Positions 23,560-36,589 of a stretch of DNA of 64,000 nt are shown piece after piece. Made by a program: the position numbers and the translations under genes. Origin of the DNA: Pseudoscleropodium purum (Eukaryota; Streptophyta; Bryopsida; Hypnales; Brachytheciaceae); NCBI GenBank assembly GCA_963969395.1, contig OZ017805.1:10168001-10232000 (forward strand), in the 5' to 3' direction. Under the pieces are notes generated by a model, which searched no databases, had not been told where the DNA came from, and saw nothing but the letters and a program-made list of their open reading frames with translations. Position 1 is the first letter of the stretch; every line of letters begins with the position of its first letter.

Positions 23560-26352
23560 TCAATTGAACAAAGTCAAACTCTGGTTAATAAATTCAATTT
23601 GTATAGCCTTAATCTTAATCACACACTCTTCTATGTCTTTTTGAATTCTCAACTTCCACACTATCATAAGAGCATCTGTGTGTTGCCAAACCAAAGGTTT
23701 GATTTCATGAACACTCCAACATAGACCTCTTTCACTATTCCATCCAATGTAGAAATCTTGAACATCTTGATTTCTTGATGTTGGATAGAAGTATTGAATG
23801 AGGACACAATTTGGATTCTCTAGGTTGGAGTTTGGATTAGACAATGCCCTCGCAATCCAAATTGGATGAAAATCACCTTCAATAGGTCGAACTACAACAA
23901 AATAGCCTTCAAACAAATCTTGAGCCACTCTAAAAGATGGATTCGAGCAACTACTCAAAGGCCCAACATATGCTTCATCCTCTCCAAATTCTTCACAATC
24001 CTCACCATTGTCATCAAGTTCATGCACTTGACTTGCTTGAACATGTGTAGTTGGCCAAAAACCATCCTTCAAAACATCAAAGGTAGGTAAAGGTTCCATC
24101 AACGCTACATTCACACCATCCCAATACTCCACCAAATGCTCATAATGTCTTCAATAATCCCTAGTGACGTTTGTATTGCATAAATTGTTTCAATACTTTA
24201 CAAACCTCAACACACCTTTCACGATGTTTTCCAAGCCTCTCATTCACTTCAGTGGAACTGGCAACACCGCATGGCCACAAACTTTGCCTTTTAGCACCTT
24301 CTTTCTACAACTTAATGCCTCTTTTGTCTTCCCCTAACCAATCAACATTGATGCACAAAAAGTTTGTACTTTATGACAGGGCACCCCATTGAATCTAGGT
24401 AGAACTTTAATTGATGTGGTCTTGTGTGCCCAACAAGAATGTCATCACCATCTACAAATGACCCTGCTATGAAACCTTTGAAATCAGGCACCTCTTCAAT
24501 GAGATGAGGGATAGTGGGAATGGAATCCATGAATGACTTTATGAGAGCAAGTATTGTTGGGAACTTTTCCTTCTTTAAATCCATACTCCATCTTCCAAAT
24601 AGTGCATCAATGTCATCATATATATGACCCACAATCATGAAGTTCACATAGACTTCCCAAAAGATCTTGTTTGCAACAAATAGAGACCAAAAATAAAAAA
24701 CATATCTATTCTTACTGTCTCCAGTGACATTGTCCATTTGCACGTTCAAAATGGATAGGAGTTGTGTTGTCGGAGTCAAGGAATTTGGCGGAGGTAGTAA
24801 TGATGCTTTGTACATGTCTGCACCCTCGAGCACGGCCTTAAACAAATTTGTGGACTTTGAGTTCTTAAACAATTCCTGAGAAAATGACTTCGGTTCTGAT
24901 TCCAGATCTCACAACAACTTTGCCATTGAACCAGTGGTGTAGTTGGAGTCATGGGCAAAGAGATCCAATCCATAATACGCATAGTGTACATCAGTATGGG
25001 CATGAGCAATCATGCCCATTACAGAAATGGATAGCTTCACAAGATTATCAAGTTCCTTATTCTTGTGAGAAAAGACCAGAGAAGTGGTTTTTGCATGATC
25101 CATCTTGTCATGTATGATTGTAACACATTCATGCAATTTATTGAACGACAAGTCTCAGTTAATATAATACACATTCATGTAAGTGTGAGTAATGACAAGA
25201 TGCTTGTCCAACTTCCTTAACCACTTCAAAGCACTTTGGAATCCAATGATAGAATTCTTCAGGAGTTCATTATATTTGTCACATATACCGCACCAAACAA
25301 AATTATCTCATGGCTTTTTCACATCATACTCTAAGAACTTCTTGGATCTGATTTTGCTCAAGTTTGAAGTTGAGATCTCCTGCAAACCAAAAGCCGCATT
25401 GGTTTCATTAAGTTTTTTTTAATTGGTCCTTCCATTGAAATGAAGCTAAAAGAATCTTAGATACAACTTTGTCACATGCCTTTAAAGTTTAAGTACGACA
25501 TAGCATGTAATTTGCCTCTCTATGTAAGATGCACTTCAACACTGTTGTGGCTTGTTCTATATGGTCTCTCGGCTTCAGCAATCTTGTATTATTTTGGTCC
25601 CTTGCTTCCCAATCATTCTTCATGTATTTTAGGTAGCAATAGAATGTTGATTCTACAACCCCCACAATATGCATCCATGCGTACAAAAACACATCTATCT
25701 CTTCAATTGTGACCATCTTTCTTCCGCGTGTATCTTCATGAATATATCTGTGCACATCAATCTTCATAAAGGCTTGGTGCTTGAATGTTGAATTTCGATA
25801 GATTCATTCACCGAATGCCTGAATTTTCTCCCTAGGAAACGGTTGTACATAATTCTTACTGCAATACACTTTACTAGACACTGAGTTGATTGAGTATTGT
25901 GTGAAGGGGACCTTTGTTTTGACAACAATTTCACAAGGTGGATTTTGAATGGCATTTACATAGGATCTCAAGGATTTGGATGAAGGCAGGTTCAAGAACG
26001 ATGCTTACAGATTGATGAAATTGTCTCCAGCTTCATGATCATGCAGACTCATGCCACGACAATGGACTAGCTAAATAGGCCAAGCTACTAGAAAGTAAGC
26101 ACATTCTTCAAGAAGGTCCACTTCAGAATGTGACATTGATATGTGTAGTGATACATGAGTGTCTTCCAGAGTTCCATTGGCACCAAGTACAAGCTTGAAG
26201 TTCACGCAATGGATAGTACCTTCTCCAATAAGTACACCCTCAGCATTGTACAAAGTAGCATTTTGTATTCGACATTTGACAAGGAAGCCCTTTATACTTA
26301 GAAATGTCAATAGTCATGTTTTCAAGAACGTAGAACTCATCATCTAATGAAT
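23560..26352 (-). pseudogene. Gene C copy 1: DDE-transposase-like (DUF7869-type) gene, decayed
   Basis: On the minus strand, from about 26352: a leader block; at 25.99-25.4 kb a Cys-containing block and a helix-rich DVFLYAWMHIVGVVESTF stretch; a C-x-x-C block near 25.28 kb; then IHDKMDHAKTT (25.12 kb), MGMIAHAH, HDSNYT, QMDNVTGDSKNRY (24.7 kb) and VGHIYDDIDALF. These acidic motifs in this order match the plant/animal DUF7869 family and look like an RNase-H-fold DDE core; that catalytic reading is inference. The C-terminal part (24.13-23.56 kb) includes GFWP and FVVVRPIEG. Stops such as the TGA at 24906 and TAA at 25489 are single-base changes in an otherwise continued frame, and there is at least one frame break near 24.3 kb. 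Palindrome arrays flank it on both sides. Copy 2 is at 36.6-40.3 kb. Confidence 0.75.
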
Positions 26353-26504
26353 CCATGTTCATTGTTAGGTCTATAAAAAAATTCATAGCATCTGAAAACA
26401 ATGAAAACAAATATGTTATTTACGTTGATGAAACAAACACGAACATTTGCTGATTAAACATTTTTCAAACATTAGATTGACTTTCCTATCCAACACATAA
26501 TGTG

Positions 26505-27632
26505 TTGACAATTTAGCTCGAGCCGAGCTAAAGTGTTAGTCATGAATTTTCAATGAAGAGAATCTAAAACGCTAGAATCATTGATCATGATTTTGACACT
26601 TTAGGTTTTTCTCATCCTAAATAAAGGATTGACACTTTAACTCGAGTGGAGCTAAATTGTCTAATGTTTCAACTAATCTTCTAAATAGTGAAATACTAGT
26701 ATTGACACTTTAGCTCTAGTCAAACTTAAATGTCAACATTGAAACCTTAATATTTAGAATCTCAGATGAAACATCTTATATTTTAGCTTAACTTGAGCTT
26801 CAGTGTTAGATGTTCCATCTGAGATTTTGAATAGTACAGTTTCAATGTTGTTACTTTACTTCTACTTGAGCTAAAATGTCAGTATTAATACTTCACTTTC
26901 CAAAAGATCAGGATTGACATTTGACACTTTAGCTCTAGTTAAGCTAAAGTGTTAGTCCTAAAATTTTAGATGAGAAAAACCTATTATGTCAAAATCTCAA
27001 TCAATGATTCTATCATTTTAGATTCTCTTCATCTAGAATTTGTGGACTAACACTTTAGCTAGAGTCAAGCTAAAGTGTCAAATGTTTCACTTGATCTTCT
27101 AAATAGTGAAATACTAGTATTGAGTTGAGCTAAAGTGTCAGTACTAATACTTCACTTTCCAAAAGATTAGTATTATCATTTGACATTTTAGCTTGACTTG
27201 AGCTAAAATATCAGTCCTATAATTTTGGATGAAAAAAATCTATTATGTTAGAATTATTATCAATGATTCTGTCATTTTAGATTTTCTTCATTTGAAATTT
27301 CAAGACTAATACTTTAGCTCAATTCCAGCTAAAGTATCAAATGTTTCACTTGATGTTTTGAATAGTAAAGTACTAGTATTGACACTTTAGCTCGAGTCAA
27401 GCTAAAGTATCAACAATGAAACCTTACTATTTGGAATCTCAGATGGAGCATCTTACACTTTGGTTCGAGTCAAGCTAAAGTGTCAACAATGAAACTTTAC
27501 TATTTAGAATCTCAAATGGAACATCTTATATTTTAGCTTGACTTAAACTAAAGTGTAAGATGTTCCATCTGAGATTCTAAATAATAAGGTTTTAATGTGG
27601 ACACTTTAGCTCGAGTCGAGCTAAAGTGCAAT
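26505..27632. repeat. P1 palindrome array, about 14 hairpins, 5' of gene C1
   Basis: About fourteen hairpins of the form ACTTTAGCTCGA-n-TCGAGCTAAAGT, separated by 35-90 bases. The last, at 27602-27628, has perfect 13-bp arms around a single G. The spacers are themselves repeated in both directions: 'gaatctcagatg-agcatctta' and its complement 'taagatgttccatctgagatt' alternate, so the array is built of inverted units at two scales. 'aatagtgaaatactagtattgacac' recurs at about 26685, 27105 and 27360, giving a higher-order period. Non-coding. Confidence 0.9.
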
Positions 27633-29040
27633 TTGAAACATTTATATGGAAGTCAATAGCCCTGACATTTACGAAATTGGTACATAATTATATGAATGAA
27701 GTCATTCTAGAATTTGCAGTATTAAGATCGGTGAGATTTGCATGCACTGATGACTAGAAATCTAATGTGAAATGAGTCATGGATCTCTTGAAAACAACAA
27801 CTTGACAAAAGAAGAGCAAAATTTTCAGCAATATCGTCATCATTGACAAATTGTTTCACAATCTGTAAGTACTATGAGCTAATCAATGAAGATTGCATCC
27901 AATCATATGAAAATGACTTATAGTGAACGCTTGGTGTGAAAGCGTCTTCTCAAACAATGCAATTGTAATAAAAGATGACGACCAAACTCCAATACAACCT
28001 TTACAAACAACTTACAGTGAGACTAGAATGGCATGGGAAAAAAGAAGAATGATAAAAGAAACTAATGGAATGAAAGCGAAAGGTGGAAAGAAATGTTTGC
28101 AAACAGGAGTAGCAGCACTCGCCTAATTCTTCGCAAGAATAGAAGAGTGAGAACACAAACTCGAAAATTCAATTTATGCTTTTTAGAATTCCCTTAAGAC
28201 AAGGTGTTTTTGCTCTTGTTGTTTATGAATATTACAAGGAATTCTTTACACACAGAATGTCCCTACGAAAATTGTGGGGTCATTATAGTTGTTTTGATTC
28301 CCTCCTTTAATGCTTGCTGACTTATGGTGGTTGGCATGTCTCAATACTATTAGTAGTCTGACAATAGTTACAAATATTATTGCAATTTTCTTCAAATATG
28401 AATCGTATTATTGAGGAAAAATTTGACCTTCAAAATTTTTACAGATAATTGCATTTTTTTGGAATTTCCTTCACTTTTTGAGTGGTTCAAATTCTCTTTC
28501 AAATTTTGTATTTATATGATGTATTTTTTCTAAATTATTTTTAGAAAATAGTGTTTTCAAAAATCAAATTCCTAAAGAAAGAATTACTGTATTATTGTGC
28601 ATTTTTTTCGCGTAAGGATTTATGGGTTCAACAAGTAGGATTCTAAATTTAGGATTGAGGGTTGAGGGAAACTTGAGAAGCTTTTGAACTAATTGAATCT
28701 CCAAAAACATTATATTTTTTACTCTTTTTGATGAAGTTATATGCAAATTAAATGAGAATGGAAAATCAAAATGTTTAGTACATTAATGGCCATTGCTAAG
28801 TAAATCATTGGATTTTTACATAAAAGATTTGAAAAAAAAATGTAGAATTTGGAAGAAGTTAGGAGTACCAAAATCTTCAAAAACATTCAATTTTGTAGTG
28901 TTTGGATAAAGTTATATGCAACTCAAATAAATTTGATAAATAATAAAAAAAAATGCCTTCTAGTTTAGTGGCCTTAAAAAAAACCAAGGTTTTTTATATG
29001 ATGAAAAAAATGAAGAGGTTGGAAAGATTATGATGTAATA
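27633..29040. other. Gene-free stretch 5' of gene C1
   Basis: A 67-codon frame at 27923-28126 is Lys/Thr-rich and unsupported. No promoter element could be tied to a gene. Confidence 0.35.

Positions 29041-29043
<3 letters not shown>

Positions 29044-29082
<39 letters not shown>
29044..29082. repeat. TA microsatellite
   Basis: An uninterrupted run of about 19 TA dinucleotides. Confidence 0.95.
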
Positions 29083-29085
<3 letters not shown>

Positions 29086-29899
29086 ATAATTCGTTATAAT
29101 CCCTTAAGTTCAGGGTTTAAAAATAAGGAATCATATAACATTGTTTAATTTAGGGACAATTTAAAATAGAAAATGACATTCAATTAGTTTGACAATCGAT
29201 ACAAATGAAAATACGAATTATGTGCAATAAGGATGTAAATTCTTTCATTGATGTAAATCAATTGATATTTGGTGTTTACTAAGAAGTATTTGATTTGCAT
29301 TTGATTCCTGTATAAATTTGACTATACTCTCACGTGAATTCCTTATGTGCTTAATGTAGCATATTCATTGAATGAGTACATTGTGAGAGTGAATGTGATA
29401 CCATTGCTCATGATTGATTGAATTTGTTTACATTAAGGGTTTCTTTATGAAGGAGAAATTATGATTCTTTTAATTTCCATCACCAAAAAACCATCAAATT
29501 AAATCATTTCTTTTTTAATATGTCAAAACCTAATCCATTAAATCAATAAATGTGAAGATTATGAAATTTTGAAGTTCAATTAATAGAATCATTGCCATCT
29601 CTTTTTAGAATACACTCTTGATTAATATACTCGTGTAATGAAATTCGATTTTACTTTTTAAAAAAATTTGGAAAAAGATTAAGGTGCAAATCTAAATTAT
29701 TTTTATACTCATGTACTTCCAAAAAATAGGTATATAATTTATTCAAAAAAGTATATCTACTATTCCTCATCAAAGAACTATTAAAAGTCTTCATTTTTCT
29801 AACAATTTTTATAATTAAAACATTCATCATTATCTTATAAAAATGATGAGTTCACTTTAATGACATAAAATCAAGCCAACTCATTTAATTATAAAACTA
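29083..29899. other. Gene-free AT-rich stretch
   Basis: Nothing recognised. Confidence 0.4.
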
Positions 29900-30470
29900 C
29901 ATGTACTTGGCCACTTGTACATGGTTTTTTTCTTCCACTTTTAAAAATTTCTCTTATATATTTTTGGGCCTTTAATTTTTAAACTACAAATTATGGCTTT
30001 TAGAAATAATGAAAACTCTCCTGCGTATGGAAATGCCTAAAAGTATCAAGAATTTAGTTTTCTCATCAATTCTTGAGATTTACAGTATTTGCAACTTCTA
30101 CATATTTTTTTTCTTTGATTTTTTTTTATCCATGTGTTTTGTGCTTTAAAAATGTTAAACTATAGTTCATGACATATTAATTGAAACAACTTTCACTTCA
30201 ATATCTCACATGTTGTAGTTTAAATATGTGAAAGCCAAAATGCCAAAAGATAAATGAAATAAAAAATGAAAAAGAATACGCTGAAGTTACAATTGAGGTA
30301 AATATTGAGAATTCATGAGTAAACTAAGTTCTTACTACTTTTACGCAATTGTGTATGAAAAACAACTTTTACTTGGATATTGCATGTATTGTAGTATAAA
30401 AATGTGAAAGCCCAAAAGACATGAGATAAATGAAATAAAAAATGAAAAAAAATATATTGAAGTTTGAAAT
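29900..30470. repeat. Satellite S, block 2, with an inversion junction
   Basis: From 29900 to about 30170 the units are in the reverse orientation ('tagttttctcatcaattcttgag', 'tttgcaacttctacat'). From about 30185 they are forward ('ttcacttcaatatctcacatgttgtagttt', 'gaaagcc-aaa', 'gagaattcatgag-aaact'). The switch is near 30175, so two oppositely oriented satellite segments abut. Confidence 0.7.
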
Positions 30471-31119
30471 GATTGTACTTTATGAATGCCATAGGATGAA
30501 ATCACTACTTCCGTATTTATTTTGTAAGAAGTAGGTAGTACATAAGTTTTTGATTCTTTTTGGACACTGAGTTCATATTTTAAATGTTAAAATATATGTT
30601 TATGTGATTAAGAATTATTAAATTGTTATAGAAAAATAGGAATGAAATTCTATATATTTTGAATTGTTAAAGTTTATGACAACTACAGTCCTTTATTTTT
30701 ACCTTTTCATATTATTCATTAATGAAATAAATATAATTCTTGAAATACATTTTAAGAATTATACAAAATTTTATAGGGTGTTAGAGGAGTACAAGAGCAA
30801 ATTTTAGAGTTCGGATTTACGGATGTAGGATATATAATTAATTGGTCTAACATCCAATTCAAATTCAAAATCATACACAAGTAAAATCTCCCATGTCTAG
30901 ATTCACCTCTCTTTCAATATAATTAGTCACCCTAAATAGTTATTCACTCTTATAATTTTGATTTATGATTATACGAGGTATTGAAAGTGTACTACTAGTA
31001 TGCAATGATTTCTTATGATTGGCATCATTGATAATTGTCTCTTTCAATGCTCAAAGTATTCATTTTTTCATTTATGCTATTTTAATCATTTTTCACAAAT
31101 TTTGGCATTTTAGGCACTC
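30471..31119. other. Gene-free stretch
   Basis: An R2-like block ('aatgattgtactttatgaatgcca') lies at about 30467-30500. Otherwise nothing recognised. Confidence 0.4.
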
Positions 31120-31740
31120 AAAAGACAACGCATGGTTCACAGAACTTCGAATACATAATGAATAAAAAAAAGTATTAGCATGAATTTAAGGTATTAATGA
31201 TTTTTAAATGAATTTACAACTTCAACATTTTTTTAAGTACTTTCAATGAGTTAAAAATTTGGAGAATTATACTTACTTTTAGAATTCATGAGGCAAAAAA
31301 ATTCATTCTACTTTTATGCATTTTTTTACGTATAAGTCAAAACTTTCTTTATAACAAGCCATGTTATGTAGTTTACAAATACTTGAGCCCAAAAGCCATG
31401 GCTAGAGATAAATAAAAAAATAGAATAAAAAAAAATGTGGAAGTTGTAAATTACTTAAACATCTAGAATTCATGAGGAAAAAAAATTCACGCTACTTCTA
31501 ATTTGTTTTGTATGCAAAACATTTTTTCTTTTAATGAGGCATGTGATGTAGTTTATAAGTACTCGAGCCCAAAAGTCATGGGATAAATTTTAAAAATGGA
31601 ATAAAAAATGTATGTAGAAGTTTTGAATTAGTTAAACTTCCCAAATTTATGAAAAAAAAATTCATGCTACTTCTAAGTTGTTTTGTATATAGAACATTCT
31701 TTTTTTTAGTGAGGTATGTGTTGTAGAATTCCAAAATTTG
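31120..31740 (+). repeat. Satellite S, block 3
   Basis: 'gcccaaaagccatgg' at about 31386 and 'gcccaaaagtcatggg' at about 31568 are 182 bp apart, each followed by 'aattcatgagg-aaaaaattca-gctacttctaa'. A reverse-strand frame at 31576-31977 is a reading through the array. Confidence 0.7.
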
Positions 31741-31919
31741 GGAACTGTAGACCCTCCCAACATAATATTTTCGATTTAGATGCCCATTAATATGCATTAG
31801 CTCTTGATAAATATTGTTGTTAAATACTAAAATTATTACTTTTTGAAGTGCTATTTCCATCAAAATTAGAGAAATGGAAAAAAAATAAGAAAATATATTC
31901 CATGTACTATAGTTTAAAA

Positions 31920-32580
31920 ATTGGGAAGCCCAAAAGACATGAAAGAAATGGAAATTTAAAAAAAAAAATTTGTACAAGTTGAAAATGAGGTAAACCTTTA
32001 GAATTCATAAGAAAACTAATTTTATGCTACTTTTATGTAATTCTCTACAAAAAAAAACTTTCACTTCAATATTCCATGTGCTATAGTTTATAAATGTGGA
32101 AGCCCAAAAAAAATGAGAGAAATGAAAAATAAAATTAATAAAATATGTACAAATTTCAAATGAAGTAAACCTTCAGAATTCATAGGAAAACTAATTTTAT
32201 GCCAACTTTTATGCAATTTTCTACAAAAAACAACTTTCACTTCAATATCCCACGTGCTATAGCTTATAAAGTGGAAGCCCAAAAACATGAGAGAAATGAA
32301 AAAAAAAATTTTGAAATATGTATAAGTTGCAAATGAGGTAAACCTTGAGAATTCTTGAAAAAACTAATTTTATGCTACTTCTAATATGCAATTCTCTACA
32401 AAAAAAAAACTTTCACTTCAATATCCGATATGCTATAGTTTTAAAATGTGGAAGCCCAAAAGACATGAGGCAAATAAAAAAAAATGGAAAAAAAAATTTC
32501 AAAGTTTCAATTTAGATTAATATTTAGAGTTGGTAAGAAAACAAAATTTTGACTTGCTACTTCAATTTATGCAATCCTAA
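31920..32580 (+). repeat. Satellite S, block 4 (best preserved)
   Basis: 'gaagcccaaaa' at about 31925, 32099, 32274 and 32450 gives units of 174-176 bp. Each unit contains 'gaggtaaacctt-agaattcat', 'aaaactaattttatgctac', 'ctacaaaaaaaaactttcacttcaatat' and 'tgctatagttt'. The last unit decays after about 60 bp. Short frames here are readings through the repeat. Confidence 0.88.
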
Positions 32581-33024
32581 ACTAGATACAAGTTCTTTTT
32601 TAAGGGGCTTTTGTAAAAATTATTTTAGATATTAGAGATATTTTAGAACTTTGAAGTATTCATTTGAGACATAATTGAGTTGGAGTTGCTCTATTTTGTG
32701 AAGTACAACAAATTAGGCAAATAAATTTTGAGGAATATTAAATTTGAGAAATAGTAGATATAGAAGTTTTCATTAATTTTGGGGCATACATTAATTTCAT
32801 GAATTCACTATTTATGAATTATTGAAATATTCAAAAACATAAAACTCATAGGAAATTTTTTACTTTATTTTGTAGATGTCCTAGAATAAAATGAACTTAT
32901 TTATATTTTTTGGGTTGAAAATGGTCGCTATGCAAGGAAGTCTTAAATCATTTTTTGATGTAGAAAACCTTTATGAATTCACTATTTTTGAGTTCATAAA
33001 ATTTAAACATTGTATGTAATTCAT

Positions 33025-33600
33025 ATTTAATTAATGATTGTACTTCATGAATCTCATGGCATAGATTCATCACCTTTAATTGTACTTTTTTTGTTCATCA
33101 ATAGTAGACAATCATGACTACTCTTAGGTTCAAAAATTTAAGAAAATTAATTAATACATATGAAGTTGATGATTGTACTTTATGAATGTTATGGTATACA
33201 ATCATCACCTTTAATTGTACTTTCATTGATGATGAATAGTGACGTGACTACCCTAGAGTTCATAAATCTTAAAAAATTAATCAAATGCATATGAAATTAA
33301 TGATTGCACTTCAGGAATGTCATGACATACAATCATCATCCATAATGACAAAATTTGTTGATGATGAATAGAGGACATGAAAGTTCAAAACCATTTTGGG
33401 TATATAATTGATTTCTGAAATACTCTTGAGTTCATGTAATTAAAAATAATCATAAAAGTCAAATAAATTTCATGATTGTACTTTAGCAATGTTATGGGAT
33501 TAAATCACCATTTCTCTATTTTTTTTGGTAAGAAGTAGGCATTACAAAAGTTTTAAATTCTTTTTTGACCTAGAGTTCATTTTTGAAATGACCTCTTCTT
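33025..33600 (+). repeat. Repeat R2, degenerate ~131-bp units (opposite orientation)
   Basis: 'atgattgtactt-atgaatgt-atgg-ata' starts at about 33034, 33169, 33300 and 33472, mostly 131-135 bp apart, with 'gatgaatagt-gacatgacta' between. Reverse of the blocks at 14.5-15.05 kb. Confidence 0.65.
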
Positions 33601-34675
33601 CATTAATGTAAGTCAAGAACATTGAGTCTATAGACAAAAATACTTATTAAATTCTGTATATTTTGACTTTGTTGACTTCTTTATTTTTTTAATACATAGC
33701 ATTGCTATTATATAACAACTAAGATTTTTTTTTAAAGATTTTATATCAAGAAATATATTAATGTAGTATAATTTAACTCTTCATTTTAATACACGATAAG
33801 TGCAAACATCTTGCAATTGAGTACAAGTTCCAAATTATTTAAATTTTTTCTTCTTCTCATTGATATAGTACTTGAATTCCATTTGAACTTTGATTATAGT
33901 ATAATGAAATAGAAAGTATATTCCTATTTTAAAACTCATTAATTGAATCATTTCTTATATTTTAGGTCTTGCAACTCTACTAGAAACTACTTACTAAATA
34001 ATAGCTAAATTATACTTTTATAGATTTACTAGCTAAACCCTTATTGATGTGCCCTACATCAAGAAGGATAATTTGTCAACGACTTCAAATTACAATTATT
34101 GCTAAAAGAATATTTTTTTTAACACAAGGATCAATAAGCTAAATTAAAAAAAATACCTTTCCAAGAATAGTTTATTCATGTATTATAATCTAAATTTTAA
34201 ATAATAGTCTTAAATGCAACAAACTTGATACTACAAGGCAAAATGATTTAACTAATGTATGCATGTAATATACAAAAATTTGCGTACAAAAAAAGGTGAG
34301 GGTATCTAGTAGAAGAGGTGTATCAACTGTTAAATTTCAAAAAAATATTACATAAGGTTATTCAAGAAGTGTGGGGATTTCAATTCATAAATGGTCTCAA
34401 ACTATTTATTAGCTTTCAACTAGAACTTTGAACTTGCTACCTAGATTGAGGTAACTCAGGTGTTGTGTTTGTTTTCAATCCTTCAAAAGATTTTCATTTC
34501 TCTTTAATGATCATTTTCTTTTCATGAAAAAATTTCCTCTAATACAAAATGAAATTTTTTGGTTTCATCTTACATTCTTGGAACTAATTTCATTTGTAAA
34601 GTGCGGATAACCTTTTAGAAGATTGAGTTGTACAATACTTTATTCATTTTTGGAAATAGCCATGCATGAACAGCA
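33601..34675. other. Gene-free AT-rich stretch
   Basis: No gene or clear repeat recognised. Confidence 0.4.
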
Positions 34676-35130
34676 AAATAATTTATAATTATAGAATGAT
34701 GCATTTGTTGAACTTAAGGTGGAAGCCCTAAAGACTTGAGACAAATTAAAGAAAAAGATGAAAAAAAATATGTACAAGTTCTTAATGAGGTAAACCTTGA
34801 GAATTTGTCAAAAAACAAATGTTATACTATTTTTATGCAATTTTCTATTAAAAATAGCTTTTACTTCCATATCCCATATGCTATAGTCTAAAATTATAGA
34901 AGCCCAAAAGACTTGAGACAAATTAAAAGAATGAAATAATAAAAACGTAGAAATTTGAAATGATGTAATCCTTGAGAATTTATGACAAAACTAATTTTAT
35001 GCTACTTCTATGCATTTCTCTACAAATGAAAACTTTTATTTCAATAAGTCATGTGTTGTACTTTAGAAATATAAAAGCCTAAAAGACATGAGATAAGTTA
35101 AAAGAATGGAAGAAACTTGGTACATATTTT
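34676..35130 (+). repeat. Satellite S, block 5
   Basis: 'gaagccc-aaagacttgaga' at about 34725 and 34902, then 'aaaagcctaaaagacatgaga' at about 35078: 176-177 bp units with the S landmarks. It is preceded at 34680-34710 by a copy of the hairpin arm seen at 18925-18950. Confidence 0.75.
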
Positions 35131-36380
35131 GAACTACAATCATGTCATATAATTAGTCCAACATATAATTTACTCTTGACCACTAAATTATACTATTAGT
35201 GAGGAGAAAAGAAATGGTAAGAAATGTTTATAATTCTCTATATAATCCCTTTAATATTTTGAACCAAAATATGCATTCATTTGTTTTAGTCTCTTTTTAT
35301 GCCAAATCTAAAGATTTAACAATCTATACATTTGGAATCCAAATTTCAAATACTTAGAGAACTTTCGTATTGTGAAGGTCAAAAATTACATGCATAATTA
35401 TAAATAATAAGGATAAGAAAAATGCATGACTACATAGACTGTCATTCTTTTTTTATTTTATTGAAAATAGTCTTTGAAGTAATCATAAATCATTCTACCT
35501 CCATTATGAAATTTGAAAACTTGAACAACCTTACAATAGCACTTATGCCATATTTAAGTACTTTTGGACTATTGAAAGTCCAAAATTAAAGAAATGCAAA
35601 AATCTCCCAATGTATGATGGTAGGCAATAGACTGGGAGAATAAAGTTAATTTTTGTGAGGATATTGCAAGGCTCAAAGAAGTCCATTCAAACACACGAAC
35701 ATGCATATGTTGTAATAAACACTCATTGACTGCAAATGATGAAGTAAATAGAAAATTTGAATGGATGCATGGTGTTTGGTAAGACATCGGGAATTATCTT
35801 GATTGATTAAAGTTCATTTTCTTGAGGGATTCATATGCTCCCAAGAGGTCCATTGAAGCACATATACATGCATCTTTGGATATACATGAATTGTGAATAT
35901 GGATTAGTACACAAGCGATGATGCAAGGTGATAGGCATTAAATTTGTAGATATCCACATACATTCAAGTTCATTTTCTGTGTATATGAAACTATTGTGAT
36001 AAGAGCAAAGACAACGCAGATTACATCAGAACAATGTCATTGATAGTGTAAGAAAAGAAATGAAGATGAATATTGAGAATAGTTACTAGGCAGATGAGAA
36101 GTGTCTTACAATATTCTAATAATTGTGTAGGAGATTCTATACAAGAAAACAAAGAATACCAAAGCTAGCTGAGTGTGAGCATTTGCTACGACTATGACAT
36201 GGGATTTGTAGGTTGCCCTTCAGGAAAAACAAGAATAGAAAATTCTTATGTGAACTGATAAAATAAAGGCATCCCACACACAACAGCTTCTAAAACAACC
36301 ACTATCTACTAACTGAACTAGAAGACATATAAAGCCATTTATCAAGAAAATGGACACTACCATTATAAAGTTGAATAAAA
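35131..36380. other. Gene-free stretch 3' of gene C2
   Basis: No coding region is supported. Confidence 0.4.
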
Positions 36381-36382
36381 GA

Positions 36383-36525
36383 ATGCATCGGGAATAATCC
36401 TGGCAATCATGTCGCTATCGTGTTGGACACAAGAGAGCATTGGGACAACTCCTATTGGTCGTGCCATTGCCAGGCCGGACAAAAGAAATCATTGGGAGAA
36501 ATCCCGATGCCCGTGTTGGATTATG
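36383..36525. repeat. P2 palindromes, 3' of gene C2
   Basis: Three P2 palindromes spaced about 55 bp: GCATCGGGAATAATCCTGG, GCATTGGGACAACTCCTATT and TCATTGGGAGAAATCCCGATG. The second recurs almost unchanged in an intron of gene D at about 52062. Confidence 0.8.
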
Positions 36526-36589
36526 ATAGATTAGTCGATCAAGGATCTATCTCGTTTGACCTATTCAAAGTCACCTAGGCAATCTTTTT

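Noticed and set aside
31576..31977. 133-codon minus-strand frame as a membrane protein gene
   Set aside because: It reads through satellite S; Phe-rich hydrophobicity comes from poly-A/T translation.
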